Shown: positions 28,592 through 36,144, counted from the first letter of the stretch. The stretch: DNA of 64,000 nucleotides from JAIBJN01 sp963802795 (GCA_963802795.1 CAWDJV010000005.1:1240001-1304000); one strand, 5' to 3'. Translations and numbers: made by a program. Notes: generated by a model not told the origin, from the sequence alone.

Positions 28592-29430
28592 CCGGGCTCC
28601 TCGCCGACTGCCTCGAGGTAGATCTCCTCCAACGTCGTCTCGAGGATGCGGACGCCGTAGACCTGCTCTCCCGCTGCAACGAGGTCGGCGACGATCCGCG
28701 GCGCATCCTCGCGATCCGCTCCTCCGAAGAGTCGCGTGCCACCGTCGACGTCCACCTCGACGCCTCGAGGCCGCGCCAGCTCCGACGGCCGTCCCTCAGC
28801 GACGACGCTGCCGCGCGAGAGGATCGCGACCCGGTCGCAGACGAGCTCGATCTCGCTGAGGAGGTGGGAGTTCAACAGGACTGCGACGCCGCGTCGACGC
28901 AGCTCCTCGAGCAGGTGGCGAACCGTTCGCCGGCCGCCCGGATCGAGCGCGCTCGTCGGCTCGTCGAGGAAGAGGAAGCGGGGCTTCCCGACGAGCGCCT
29001 GCGCGATCCCGAGGCGCTGCTGCATGCCTTTCGACATCGCCTCGACGCGTCGCCCGCGGGCATCCGCGAGCCCGACGAGCTCGAGCAGCTCGCTGCGCTC
29101 CGCCGGCCCTCCGCTCGAGCCGGTGAGGCGCTGGTGGAGCTGGAGAAGCTCGTCCGCCGACGTCCAGCCGGGAAAGCGAAAGAGCTCGGCGAGATAGCCC
29201 GTCGAGGCGCGAGCCTCTTTGGAGCCTGCTCGGGCTCCACACACCGTCGCCTCGCCGTCGTCCGCGCGCACGAGGGCGCAACCGATCTTCACGAGCGTCG
29301 ATTTACCGGCGCCGTTCGGGCCCAGCAGGCCGACGAGCTCCCCCTCCTGAACGTCGAGATCGACTCCGTCGAGCGCGGTGACCTGCCCGTAGCGCTTGAC
29401 GAGCCCGCGTGCCGTGAACGCCGCAGCCAT
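28588..29430 (-). CDS. ABC transporter ATP-binding protein (ABC-2 exporter)
   Basis: About 280 aa from the ATG at 29430; the frame is open for another 600 bp, but that part overlaps the divergent regulator and has no ATPase content. Walker A GPNGAGKST at 37-45, Q-loop, signature MSKGMQQRLGIAQAL, Walker B FLFLDEPTSALD, H-loop LNSHLL. A C-terminal ~70 residues after the ATPase core (GVEVDVDGGTRLF...) is usual for DrrA/CcmA-like exporter ATPases. Confidence 0.9.
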   Translation of the reverse strand: MAAAFTARGLVKRYGQVTALDGVDLDVQEGELVGLLGPNGAGKSTLVKIGCALVRADDGEATVCGARAGSKEARASTGYLAELFRFPGWTSADELLQLHQRLTGSSGGPAERSELLELVGLADARGRRVEAMSKGMQQRLGIAQALVGKPRFLFLDEPTSALDPGGRRTVRHLLEELRRRGVAVLLNSHLLSEIELVCDRVAILSRGSVVAEGRPSELARPRGVEVDVDGGTRLFGGADREDAPRIVADLVAAGEQVYGVRILETTLEEIYLEAVGEEPG

Positions 29431-29504
29431 CGCGACGAGTCTAGGGGCGGATCTCTCGCGAGCGCCTGTGAGCTCACGACGCTGGTTGCGCATCCAGCGA
29501 TGAC

Positions 29505-29521
29505 GTTGCAAAATACGCAAC
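29505..29521. promoter_or_regulatory. palindrome, likely IclR-family operator
   Basis: GTTGC-AAAATAC-GCAAC, a perfect 5-bp inverted repeat with a 7-bp spacer, ending 3 bp before the iclR start codon in the intergenic region shared with the divergent ABC exporter. IclR-family sites are often palindromes of this size with TTGC/GCAA half sites. Autoregulation and control of the grd operon are the simplest reading. Confidence 0.6.
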
Positions 29522-29524
29522 GAG

Positions 29525-30256
29525 ATGCAGTCGGCGGACAAGGCGCTCGCAATCCTGGCCGCGTTCGACGAGGGCCGCGAAGACGTCGGCGTGTCGGAGC
29601 TCGCCGCGGAGCTGGGCCTCCACAAGAGCACCGTCTCCCGCCTGCTCGCGACGCTCGAGCGGCGCGGGCTCGTCCGCCGCGAGGGCGAGCGCTTCGCGCC
29701 GGGGCCCGAGCTGGCGCGGCTGGGCGCGCTCGCGACGCGCGGTCTGACCCTGACGGAGGCGGCGCGGCCTTCGCTGGAGCGCCTGGCCGAGCAGACGGGC
29801 GAGACCGTCAACCTCGCCGTTCGCGTCGACGCACGAGCACTGAATGTGCTCCAGGTCGACGCCGCACACTTCGTCGGGGTCACCGACTGGACCGGCCGCG
29901 CCGCGCCGCTGCACGCGACCGCGAACGGGAAGGCTCTCCTGGCGTTCGGATCGGGAGAGCTCCCCTCCCGGCTGCCGAAGCTGACGCGGAGGACGATCGT
30001 GGCGCGGAGCCGGCTGCGGACCGAGCTCGCGCACACCCGCGAGGCGGGCTTTGCGGTCGCCGTCGAGGAGCTCGAGGTCGGCCTGCACGCGGTCGCGGCG
30101 CCGGTCTTCGACGCCCTCGGCTCGTGCGTCGCCGCGGTCTCCGTCTCCGGCCCGGCCTACCGGCTTCCCGAGTCGAGGCTTCCGGAGGTCGGCCTCCTCT
30201 GCGCGGCCACGGGTGACGAGGTCTCCGCGCGCCTGGGCTTTCGGAGGGCCGCCTGA
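29525..30256 (+). CDS. IclR-family transcriptional regulator, probable grd operon regulator
   Basis: 243 aa. Winged helix at residues ~3-60 (VSELAAELGLHKSTVSRLLATLERRGLV), then the IclR effector domain (NLAVRVDARALNVLQVDA; PLHATANGKALLAF; TREAGFAVAVEELEVGLHAVAAPVFD). The TGA overlaps the ATG of grdE (TGATG), so it is the first gene of the glycine-reductase-like operon. IclR proteins sense small organic acids or related metabolites; glycine or a methylated glycine would be a logical effector here, but that is inference. Confidence 0.9.
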   Translation: MQSADKALAILAAFDEGREDVGVSELAAELGLHKSTVSRLLATLERRGLVRREGERFAPGPELARLGALATRGLTLTEAARPSLERLAEQTGETVNLAVRVDARALNVLQVDAAHFVGVTDWTGRAAPLHATANGKALLAFGSGELPSRLPKLTRRTIVARSRLRTELAHTREAGFAVAVEELEVGLHAVAAPVFDALGSCVAAVSVSGPAYRLPESRLPEVGLLCAATGDEVSARLGFRRAA

Positions 30257-31437
30257 TGGCGTGGGAGCTGGCGAGCTTTCCCGCCGACCTGATGGCCGAA
30301 GCGCCGGTGCTCGACGGCGTCGACGTGGAGGTGATCGCCCCCGGAGAGCCGGTGCGCGTCACCCACGTCCTCGATGCGGTCGAGCCTCGGGTACGGCCCG
30401 ACGGACGCGCGGCGTTCCCGACCGAAGGGCGCGCTGGCGAGGGGCGCACGAACCGCCTGGACGGCGTGGTCGTCCTCTCCTGCCTCGACTTCCCCGCGGA
30501 GGAGCGGCCGCTCCACGAACAGGAATCCATCGTCGACCTGGCAGGGCCGGGCGCCGGGCTCACGCCCTTCGCCGACGAGACGTGTGTGGTGCTCACCTTC
30601 AGTCCCCGGCAGGGCTTCGGCAACGAGGAGCTCGAGTCGTGGGCGCGGGGAACGACGCTCGCGGTCGCCGAGGAGCTCGCGCGTCCGACGCTCGGGGCGG
30701 AGCCTGCCGAGGTCGAGCGCTTCGAGCTCGGCCCCGCCGACCCGGGCCTCCCGGCGGTTGCGGCTCTCGTCCAGCTGTCGGATCTCGGGCCGCTCTACTA
30801 CCAGTACGTCTACGGCGTCCCCGCCGGGCAGGCCCGCCTCCCCCGGGCTGTCGACCCCGCCGAGCTGCTCGACGGCGCCGTGGTCTGCGGCGAGTACCAC
30901 TGGGCCGCACTCCGCAACCCGACGCTCTTCTTCCAGCGGAGTGCGCTCGTTCGGGCTCTCTACGGAGAGCACGGCCGGCGGCTGCGCGTCGCCGGAGTCG
31001 TTCTCATGCGCGGTTACGAGCAGACGGCCGAGGACAAGCAGCGCGCGGCCGAGGCCGCGGCGGACGCGGTCGTCGCGCTCGGGGCGGACGGTGCGGTCGT
31101 GACGACGGACGCCGGCGGAAACTCCCACACGGACGTCATGCTCACGGTGCGCGCCTGCGAGCGCGCGGGCGTGCGGACGACGGCGATCGTCGCCGAGATG
31201 GCCGATCCGGGCTCGACGAGCCCCGGGCTCACCGACTGGGTGCCCGAGGCCGACTCGGTCGTCTCGGCGGGAAATGCAGAGGAGCTCGTTCCTGCGTGGA
31301 CGCCGGAGCGCGTGCTCGGCGGCGAAACGTTGCTCGACGGGACTCCGGCGACCGAGGCGGGGGCGATCCCCGTGCGGAACTACCTCGGTGCGACGAATCA
31401 GATGGGACAGCTCGCCCTGGGGGCGACGACCTGGTGA
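30256..31437 (+). CDS. grdE: glycine/sarcosine/betaine reductase component B, GrdE-type subunit
   Basis: 393 aa. It matches GrdE/GrdG/GrdI proproteins across its length: VLSCLDFPAEERPLHEQESIVDLAGPGA, LSDLGPLYYQYVYGVP, LFFQRSALVRALYGEHGRRL, VVTTDAGGNSHTDVML and EADSVVSAGNAEELV. In clostridia this protein cleaves itself before a Cys that becomes the pyruvoyl group binding the substrate amine. The corresponding segment here reads H-W-A-A-L-R-N-P-T (215-223), with Ala218 where that Cys is expected, so pyruvoyl formation is doubtful. The stop overlaps the grdB start (GTGA). Which amine is used cannot be told. Confidence 0.88.
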   Translation: MAWELASFPADLMAEAPVLDGVDVEVIAPGEPVRVTHVLDAVEPRVRPDGRAAFPTEGRAGEGRTNRLDGVVVLSCLDFPAEERPLHEQESIVDLAGPGAGLTPFADETCVVLTFSPRQGFGNEELESWARGTTLAVAEELARPTLGAEPAEVERFELGPADPGLPAVAALVQLSDLGPLYYQYVYGVPAGQARLPRAVDPAELLDGAVVCGEYHWAALRNPTLFFQRSALVRALYGEHGRRLRVAGVVLMRGYEQTAEDKQRAAEAAADAVVALGADGAVVTTDAGGNSHTDVMLTVRACERAGVRTTAIVAEMADPGSTSPGLTDWVPEADSVVSAGNAEELVPAWTPERVLGGETLLDGTPATEAGAIPVRNYLGATNQMGQLALGATTW

Positions 31438-32714
31438 GGGCTGTCCACTACCTGAACCAGTTCTTCGCGGGCCTGGGCGGCGAGGAGGCTGCCGAGATGC
31501 CGCCGACCCGGCTCGACGGCCCGGTCGGCCCAGGCCGTGGGCTTGCGGCTGCGCTCGAAGGAATCGAGATCGTCGCGACCCTCGCGTGCGGCGACGACTA
31601 CTTCGGCGAGCACGAGGAGGAGGCCGTGGAGCGACTTCTCGACCTCCTGGAGGCAGAGAGGCCCGACCTGCTGGTCGCGGGCCCCGCGTTCGGCTCCGGC
31701 CGCTACGGCTACGCCTGTGCGCGTTTTTCGCGCGGCGCCGCGGAGCGGCTCGGCATCCCGGCGGTCGCGGCGATGCACGAGGAGAACCCCGGCGTCGCCG
31801 CGGTCGAAGGAAAGGTCCTGGTCGTGCCCACGGCTGTGAACGTCGCAGGCATGCGCGACGCGCTTCCCCGTGTCGCGCGGGTCGCGGGAACGCTTGCCTC
31901 CGGGCGCGAGCTCGGGCCTCCCGAGGAGGAGGGTTACCTGCCGCGAGGCTTTCGCAGGAACCGCACCGCGGAGAAGCCCGGCGCCGAGCGCGCGATCGAC
32001 CTCCTGCTCGCCAAGCTTGCCGGGGAGACTCGGACGGAGGTCGCCGGGGGCTTCGACCGCGTCGATCCTCCCCCGCGCGTCGCCGACCTGACGCGTGCGG
32101 TTCTCGCCCTCGTCACCGAGGCGGGCTGCGTCCCGCAGGGGAACCCTGATCGCCTGCCCACGATCCGGGCGCGGGGCTGGCTGCGCTACTCGCTCGGGGA
32201 CGCGGAGACCCTGGCCGCCGGCCGCTACGAGTCGGTGCACGGCGGGTTCGACGTGACGCTCGCAAACGAGGACCCGAATCGGCTCGTTCCGCTGGACACC
32301 GTCCGCTCGCTCGAGCGCGAGGGCCGCCTCGGGCGGATCCACGACGCGTTCTACACGACCACGGGCAACGGGACGCCGGTCGAGGCAGCGAGCCGCTTCG
32401 GCGCCGAGATCGCAGCCGATCTCCGCGAGTCGGGCGTGGAGGCGGTGCTCCTCTCGGGCACCTGAGGAACCGGATCGCGCTGCGGGTCAGTGCTGGCGAA
32501 GGAAATCGAACGAGCCGGGATCCCGACGGTGTTCGTGACGTCGCTTCCGACGATCGCGACGATGGTCGGCGCGAACCGAATCGTGCGCGGCCCCGCCATC
32601 ACCCATCCGTTCGGGCTCGACGAGCCCGAGCGGCGGCGGATCGTGGAGCGGGCGCTCGAGATGCTGGAGACGGATGTGCAGCCGACGACGGTGTGGGAGG
32701 TGGATCCCCGCTGA
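31434..32714 (+). CDS. grdB: glycine/sarcosine/betaine reductase component B, selenoprotein GrdB (Sec344)
   Basis: Substrate-activating selenoprotein of the glycine reductase complex; with GrdE it transfers a carboxymethyl group to the Sec of GrdA. 426 aa, GTG start overlapping the grdE stop. The start VHYLNQFFAGLGGEEAAEMP is typical. Codon 344 at 32463-32465 is TGA in the family's Sec motif: LLSGT-U-GTGSRCGSV. The frame continues unbroken to the true stop at 32712 with AKEIERAGIPTVFVTSLPTI and MVGANRIVRG. Of the usual U-G-T-C-x-R-C-G, the first Cys is Gly here and the second is kept. A SECIS-like hairpin follows. Length with readthrough matches the family; stopping at the UGA would remove the catalytic end. 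Confidence 0.95.
32477..32493 (+). promoter_or_regulatory. bacterial SECIS hairpin in grdB
   Basis: GCGCTG (32477-32482), loop CGGGT, CAGTGC (32488-32493): a 6-bp stem with one G-U pair. The apical loop begins 18 nt after the UGA, with G as its second base and a terminal GU. This fits the bacterial SECIS consensus for spacing and loop. Confidence 0.75.
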
Positions 32715-32832
32715 GCGCCGATCTCTTGTGGGGCACCCCGGCCCACCACCCGATTTCATCGTATCGGCGGCCGGCGCGCGTGTTGCGCGCGCATCGCCAC
32801 GAGACGGTCACGACGTGTGACGAAAGGCAGGC
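32715..32832. other. grdB-grdC spacer
   Basis: 118 bp, the only real gap in the grd operon. It contains a GC-only inverted repeat (GCGCGCG, tgtt, then GCGCGCGC) without a T-tract, so it is not an evident terminator. An internal promoter is possible. No ORF recognised. Confidence 0.35.
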
Positions 32833-34167
32833 ATGAGCGCCCGCGCCGCGGTGCACGCCTGCTCCCTCGTCCTTGCCCATGCGCCGGACCTCGTCCGCTA
32901 CGGCTCCAAGCCCACCCGCGAGCTCGCCGCGGGCCCCGACGGTCTCCTCGGCTCCATCACGCAGGCGCTTCGCGCCTTCGACGACGTCCTCGGCTACCCC
33001 CCGCACCAGGTGCTCGTCGGCAACCTCCACCCGGACGCCCTCCGCGAGATCGAGCGGCCTTGGTGGCGCCACCCCGTCGAGCCCAAGCGGGAAGGGCCGT
33101 TCGGCGTCATCGTCGACCAGGCCGAGCTCTATCGCCGGATGGAGGCGGCCGACGCCTTCGGCCTCCTTCGCCTGGACGGCGCTCCCGCGTCCGACGGGGG
33201 GCTCACCCTCGAGTCCGCAGGCAGCACCGTCGGCTCCATGCTCGGGGCCCACGAGCTCGACGAAAGCCTCTCCGCCGCCGTCCTGCTCGAGAACCTCGCC
33301 TGCAAGACCACCGGCGCCCTCGCGCTCGAGCACCTTCTCGGCGCGACCGGCTTTCCTCCCGGGGACGTCGAGTACGTGATCGGGAGCGGGGAGGAGGCCG
33401 TCGGCGACCGCTACCAGCGCGGGGGCGGCAACCTCGCCAAGGCGATCGCCGAGCAGGCCGGCTGCACGAATGCGTCAGGGAGCGACGTGAAGGCCTTCTG
33501 CTGCGGCCCCGTGCACGCGCTCGTCACCGCGGCCTCGCTCGTGGGCGCGGGCGTCTACCCGCACGTCGCGGTCGTCGCCGGGGGATCGCTCGCCAAGTTG
33601 GGGATGAAGTTCTCGGGCGCGCTCCGCCACGGGGCGCCCGTGCTCGAGGACGTGCTCGCCGGCTTTGCGATCCTCGTCGGCCCGCCGGGCGAGGGCGCTC
33701 CGGAGCTCCGCCTCGACGCCGTCGGCCGCCATCGGGTCGGGTCGGGCTCGGCGCAGCAGGCGGTCCTCGAGGATCTGGTCGTGGAGCCGCTCGAGCGGCT
33801 GGGGCGCGGGATCCTCGACATCGACCGTTACGGTACGGAGCTGCACGATCCCGAGATCACCGAGCCTGCGGGGGCGGGCGACGTCCCCAGCCGCAACTAC
33901 AGGCTGATCGGCGCGCTCGCCGTGCGCCGCGGAGAGCTCGCCCGCGAGGAGCTCGACGGCTTCGAGCTCTCCCACGGCATGCCTGGGTTCTCCCCGACGC
34001 AGGGCCACGTCGCCTCCGCGGTGCCGTGGCTCCCGCACGGGATCACAGCGCTGCGGGCCGGCGAGATCGGCTCGACCATGCTGCTCGCGAAGGGCTCGCT
34101 CTTCCTCGGCCGCATGACCGAGCTCGCCGACGGAATGTCCATCCTTCTCGAGCCGGGAAAGGAGTAG
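32833..34167 (+). CDS. grdC: glycine reductase complex component C, GrdC subunit
   Basis: 444 aa. FabH-like component C subunit that takes the acetyl group off the selenoprotein. It matches GrdC end to end: LAHAPDLVRYGSKPTREL, the YPPHQVLVGNLHPDALREIE segment, LLENLACKTTGALALEHLL with a candidate thioester Cys, SDVKAFCCGPVHALVTAASLV, GGSLAKLGMKFSGAL, HDPEITEPAGAGDVPSRNY, and LPGFSPTQ-like GMPGFSPTQGHVASAVPWLP. Somewhat shorter than clostridial GrdC (~510). The PlsX-like partner GrdD, normally encoded next, is missing from this operon. The thioredoxin gene follows 3 bp downstream. Confidence 0.93.
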   Translation: MSARAAVHACSLVLAHAPDLVRYGSKPTRELAAGPDGLLGSITQALRAFDDVLGYPPHQVLVGNLHPDALREIERPWWRHPVEPKREGPFGVIVDQAELYRRMEAADAFGLLRLDGAPASDGGLTLESAGSTVGSMLGAHELDESLSAAVLLENLACKTTGALALEHLLGATGFPPGDVEYVIGSGEEAVGDRYQRGGGNLAKAIAEQAGCTNASGSDVKAFCCGPVHALVTAASLVGAGVYPHVAVVAGGSLAKLGMKFSGALRHGAPVLEDVLAGFAILVGPPGEGAPELRLDAVGRHRVGSGSAQQAVLEDLVVEPLERLGRGILDIDRYGTELHDPEITEPAGAGDVPSRNYRLIGALAVRRGELAREELDGFELSHGMPGFSPTQGHVASAVPWLPHGITALRAGEIGSTMLLAKGSLFLGRMTELADGMSILLEPGKE

Positions 34168-34170
34168 TCG

Positions 34171-34500
34171 ATGCCGGTCGAAGCGACCGTCGACACGTAC
34201 CACGAGCTCACGGGCGAGGGCAGCGTCCTCGTCGACTTCTGGGGCCCGCGCTGCCAGCCGTGCCTCGCGATGATGCCGACGATCGCCAAGCTCGAGGAGG
34301 AGGCCGAGGGCGCAGTGCGCGTCGTCAAGGTCAACTCGGCCGAGAACCGCGAGATCTGCCGGGAGCTGCGCGTCTTCGGGCTCCCCACCTACGTGCTCAT
34401 GCAGAACGGAGAGGAGCTCGAGCGTCTCTCCGGAGACGTGAGCAAGGACGACATCGAGCGTGCCTTTGCGACGCTGGCGGAAGGAGGTGAGGCTGCATGA
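34171..34500 (+). CDS. thioredoxin of the glycine reductase operon
   Basis: 109 aa. The active site is WGPRCQPCLAMMP (CQPC), unlike the WCGPC of the housekeeping thioredoxin at 15728, and similar to the atypical thioredoxins of clostridial grd operons, which re-reduce the selenoprotein. The cis-Pro loop FGLPTYVLMQNGE is intact. It sits between grdC and grdA and overlaps the grdA start (ATGA). A strong Shine-Dalgarno AAGGAGGTGA for grdA lies inside its 3' end. No thioredoxin reductase gene accompanies it. Confidence 0.92.
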   Translation: MPVEATVDTYHELTGEGSVLVDFWGPRCQPCLAMMPTIAKLEEEAEGAVRVVKVNSAENREICRELRVFGLPTYVLMQNGEELERLSGDVSKDDIERAFATLAEGGEAA

Positions 34501-34961
34501 AACTCGACGGCAAGAAGGTCATCGCGCTCGGCGAGCGGGACGGCGTGCCCGGCCCGGCTATCGCCGACTGCGTTCGCTCGGCGGGAGCCGAGGTCGTCTT
34601 CGTCGAGACGGAGTGCTTCGTCTGAACGGCGGCGGGCGCCATGGACCCCGAGAACCAGGACCGCATCAAGAGCCTGGTCGAGGAGCACGGCGCGGACGAC
34701 CTGGTGGTGGTGCTCGGCGCAGCCGACCTCGAGTCGCTCGAGGTCGCGGCCGAGACGCTCACCCTGGGGGATCCGGCCTACGTGGGTCCACTGGCAGGAG
34801 TCCAGTTGGGGCTCCCCGTCATCCACATCCTCGAAGAGGACGTCAAGAAGCAGATAGACGCGGGTGTCTACGACGAGCAGGTAGGGCTGCTCGAGATGAC
34901 CCTCGACGTGGACCAGGTCCGCGAGGCGGCGAGGCGGTTCCCCGGCCGCGACGGCGGCTAG
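34497..34961 (+). CDS. grdA: glycine/sarcosine/betaine reductase complex selenoprotein A, GrdA (Sec43)
   Basis: Small selenoprotein that carries the Se-carboxymethyl intermediate between components B and C. 154 aa. The reading frame MKLDGKKVIALGERDGVPGP, then SAGAEVVFVETECFV, meets TGA at codon 43 (34623-34625) and continues TAAGAMDPENQDRIKSLVEE. This is the invariant GrdA motif CFV-U-TAAGAMD with Sec in the known place. The C-terminal half (GPLAGVQLGLPVIHILEEDV and YDEQVGLLEMTLDVDQV) also matches. Start fixed by a near-perfect Shine-Dalgarno 6 bp upstream. The post-UGA hairpin is weak: the best stem (34654-34659 with 34673-34678) has a 13-nt loop that does not begin with G. It overlaps the convergent CtaG gene by 4 bp. 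Confidence 0.96.
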
Positions 34962-35710
34962 GCGGGCACGTCTTCCGCCTCCTCCTCGGCCAGGAAGCGC
35001 ACGAAGAAGACGGCGAAGACGGCGAAGAAGACGACCGCCTCGCTGACCGCCATGGCCATGCCCGCGATCTGCTGGTCCTCGAGCGCCGTGAGCCCCCAGA
35101 TCCGCGGCGCCTCCTCGTAGAAGCCGTAGACCGGGCTCGGGAGGAGCGCGAGCATGAGGCCGAGCGGGCTCGCGAGGACGAAGGCCGCGAAGAGGTAGGC
35201 CGCCTTCGCCCCGGGTGGAAGCTTCCAGGGGCGGTCCTGGAGAACCGACCACCAGAGGAGGACGCCGGCGACGAGGTACGTGAGATGCTCGAGATGGAGC
35301 AGCGCGTGGTGCTCCAGGGCGGTCTCGTAGGGGACGGGAGCGTGCCAGACCACGTACGCCGCTGCCCAGAGCGGCAGTGCGACCAGCGGCCGCGTCAGGG
35401 CCCGGAATGCGCGGAAGCGGGCGGCCTCGGCGGCGAGCGCGGGTGGAACGGCGGCGACGAGGAGCAGCGGGATCCACTCGGCGAGGGCGACGTTCTGCAC
35501 GAGGTGCGCCGAGAGGAGGTAGTGGAGCGCGAGCGTCCCGAGCGGCGTGACCGACACCGCGAGGAGGAGGAGCAGCGCGCCGGCGAAGCACGCGATGCGC
35601 CAGGGCGGCGGGCGGTAGCGGCGCGCGGCGAACGCGTACGCGGCGGCGAGGAACAGGACGGCCGCGAGCTCGACCCAGGCGGCCTGCCAGCTCGACGGCG
35701 ACGGCGCCAC
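34958..35710 (-). CDS. CtaG-family cytochrome c oxidase assembly protein
   Basis: 250 aa, GTG start. Seven helices. Family marks are HYLLSAHLVQNVALAEWIPLLLV, VVWHAPVPYETALEHHALLHLEHLTYL (clustered His that may bind Cu) and DQQIAGMAMAVSEAVVFF. The caa3_CtaG group (Bacillus type) helps build the copper sites of caa3 oxidase, which implies aerobic respiration. It converges on grdA, a notable contrast with an enzyme known from strict anaerobes. Confidence 0.88.
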   Translation of the reverse strand: MAPSPSSWQAAWVELAAVLFLAAAYAFAARRYRPPPWRIACFAGALLLLLAVSVTPLGTLALHYLLSAHLVQNVALAEWIPLLLVAAVPPALAAEAARFRAFRALTRPLVALPLWAAAYVVWHAPVPYETALEHHALLHLEHLTYLVAGVLLWWSVLQDRPWKLPPGAKAAYLFAAFVLASPLGLMLALLPSPVYGFYEEAPRIWGLTALEDQQIAGMAMAVSEAVVFFAVFAVFFVRFLAEEEAEDVPA

Positions 35711-35767
35711 GACGACCCGAAGGATACGGGCCCCTCGGCCGGGGAGCGGCTATCGTAGGTGCCGCCC

Positions 35768-35838
35768 GCGGGCGTAGCTCAATGGTAGAGCCCCAGCCTT
35801 CCAAGCTGGTTACGAGGGTTCGACTCCCTTCGCCCGCT
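35768..35838 (+). tRNA. tRNA-Gly (anticodon TCC)
   Basis: Cloverleaf of 71 nt: acceptor GCGGGCG with CGCCCGC and discriminator T; D-arm GCTCAATGGTAGAGC; anticodon stem CCAGC/GCTGG with loop CTTCCAA; T-arm GAGGGTTCGACTCCCTT. No encoded CCA. Confidence 0.95.
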
Positions 35839-36144
35839 TCTCGCGCTCACGCCGACTGGATGCCGGAGTCCGAGGACGTGTACCGCGAGGTCTTGTCTCG
35901 CTGCGCCCGGTCAGCGGCCGGGCCCCTCGCCCATCTCAGGCCACGTCGCGTAGACGTGGTCGGCGCCGTGAGCCGAGCGCCCCGCGCTGTTAGCAGCGCC
36001 CGCGGCTAAAGCCCGGGCGGCTCCCAGCCGATAACCCGTTCGACGCCTCCGAAGCTCCCCGCCGCACGCGGCCACGGCGGGGCTCGGAGGCGCCAACCCG
36101 ACACCCCGCCTCTGCGGCGGGGGAACCGCGACAGAAGGACGCCG
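35839..36144 (+). other. intergenic region, strongly structured 5' leader upstream of the nuclease gene
   Basis: No convincing gene. The first 100 bp could encode a short peptide (MPESEDVYREVLSRCAR...), not recognised. Positions 36044-36064 and 36075-36092 form a long GC-rich hairpin of about 18 pairs with a small bulge, and 36104-36122 forms a second (CCCCGCC, TCTGC, GGCGGGG). They are joined by CCAACCCGACA and followed by GAACCGCGACAGAAGGA just before the nuclease start. The compact helices and A-rich joins look like a cis-regulatory RNA or a repeat; the class was not identified. Confidence 0.4.

Noticed and set aside
28588..30036. The long 482-aa form of the ABC-2 ATPase.
   Set aside because: The extra N-terminal 200 residues lie antisense to the IclR gene and cross the divergent promoter; ATPase sequence begins at the ATG at 29430.
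32490..32714. A separate ~75-aa gene after grdB.
   Set aside because: It is in frame with grdB and encodes the conserved GrdB C-terminus past the Sec codon.
34641..34961. A separate ~106-aa gene after a short peptide ORF.
   Set aside because: It is the part of GrdA downstream of Sec43; the upstream half in the same frame is the GrdA N-terminus.
35980..36144. A c-di-AMP (ydaO) riboswitch.
   Set aside because: Some short strings match, but their order and the surrounding stems do not fit the known fold on either strand; kept only as an unidentified structured leader.
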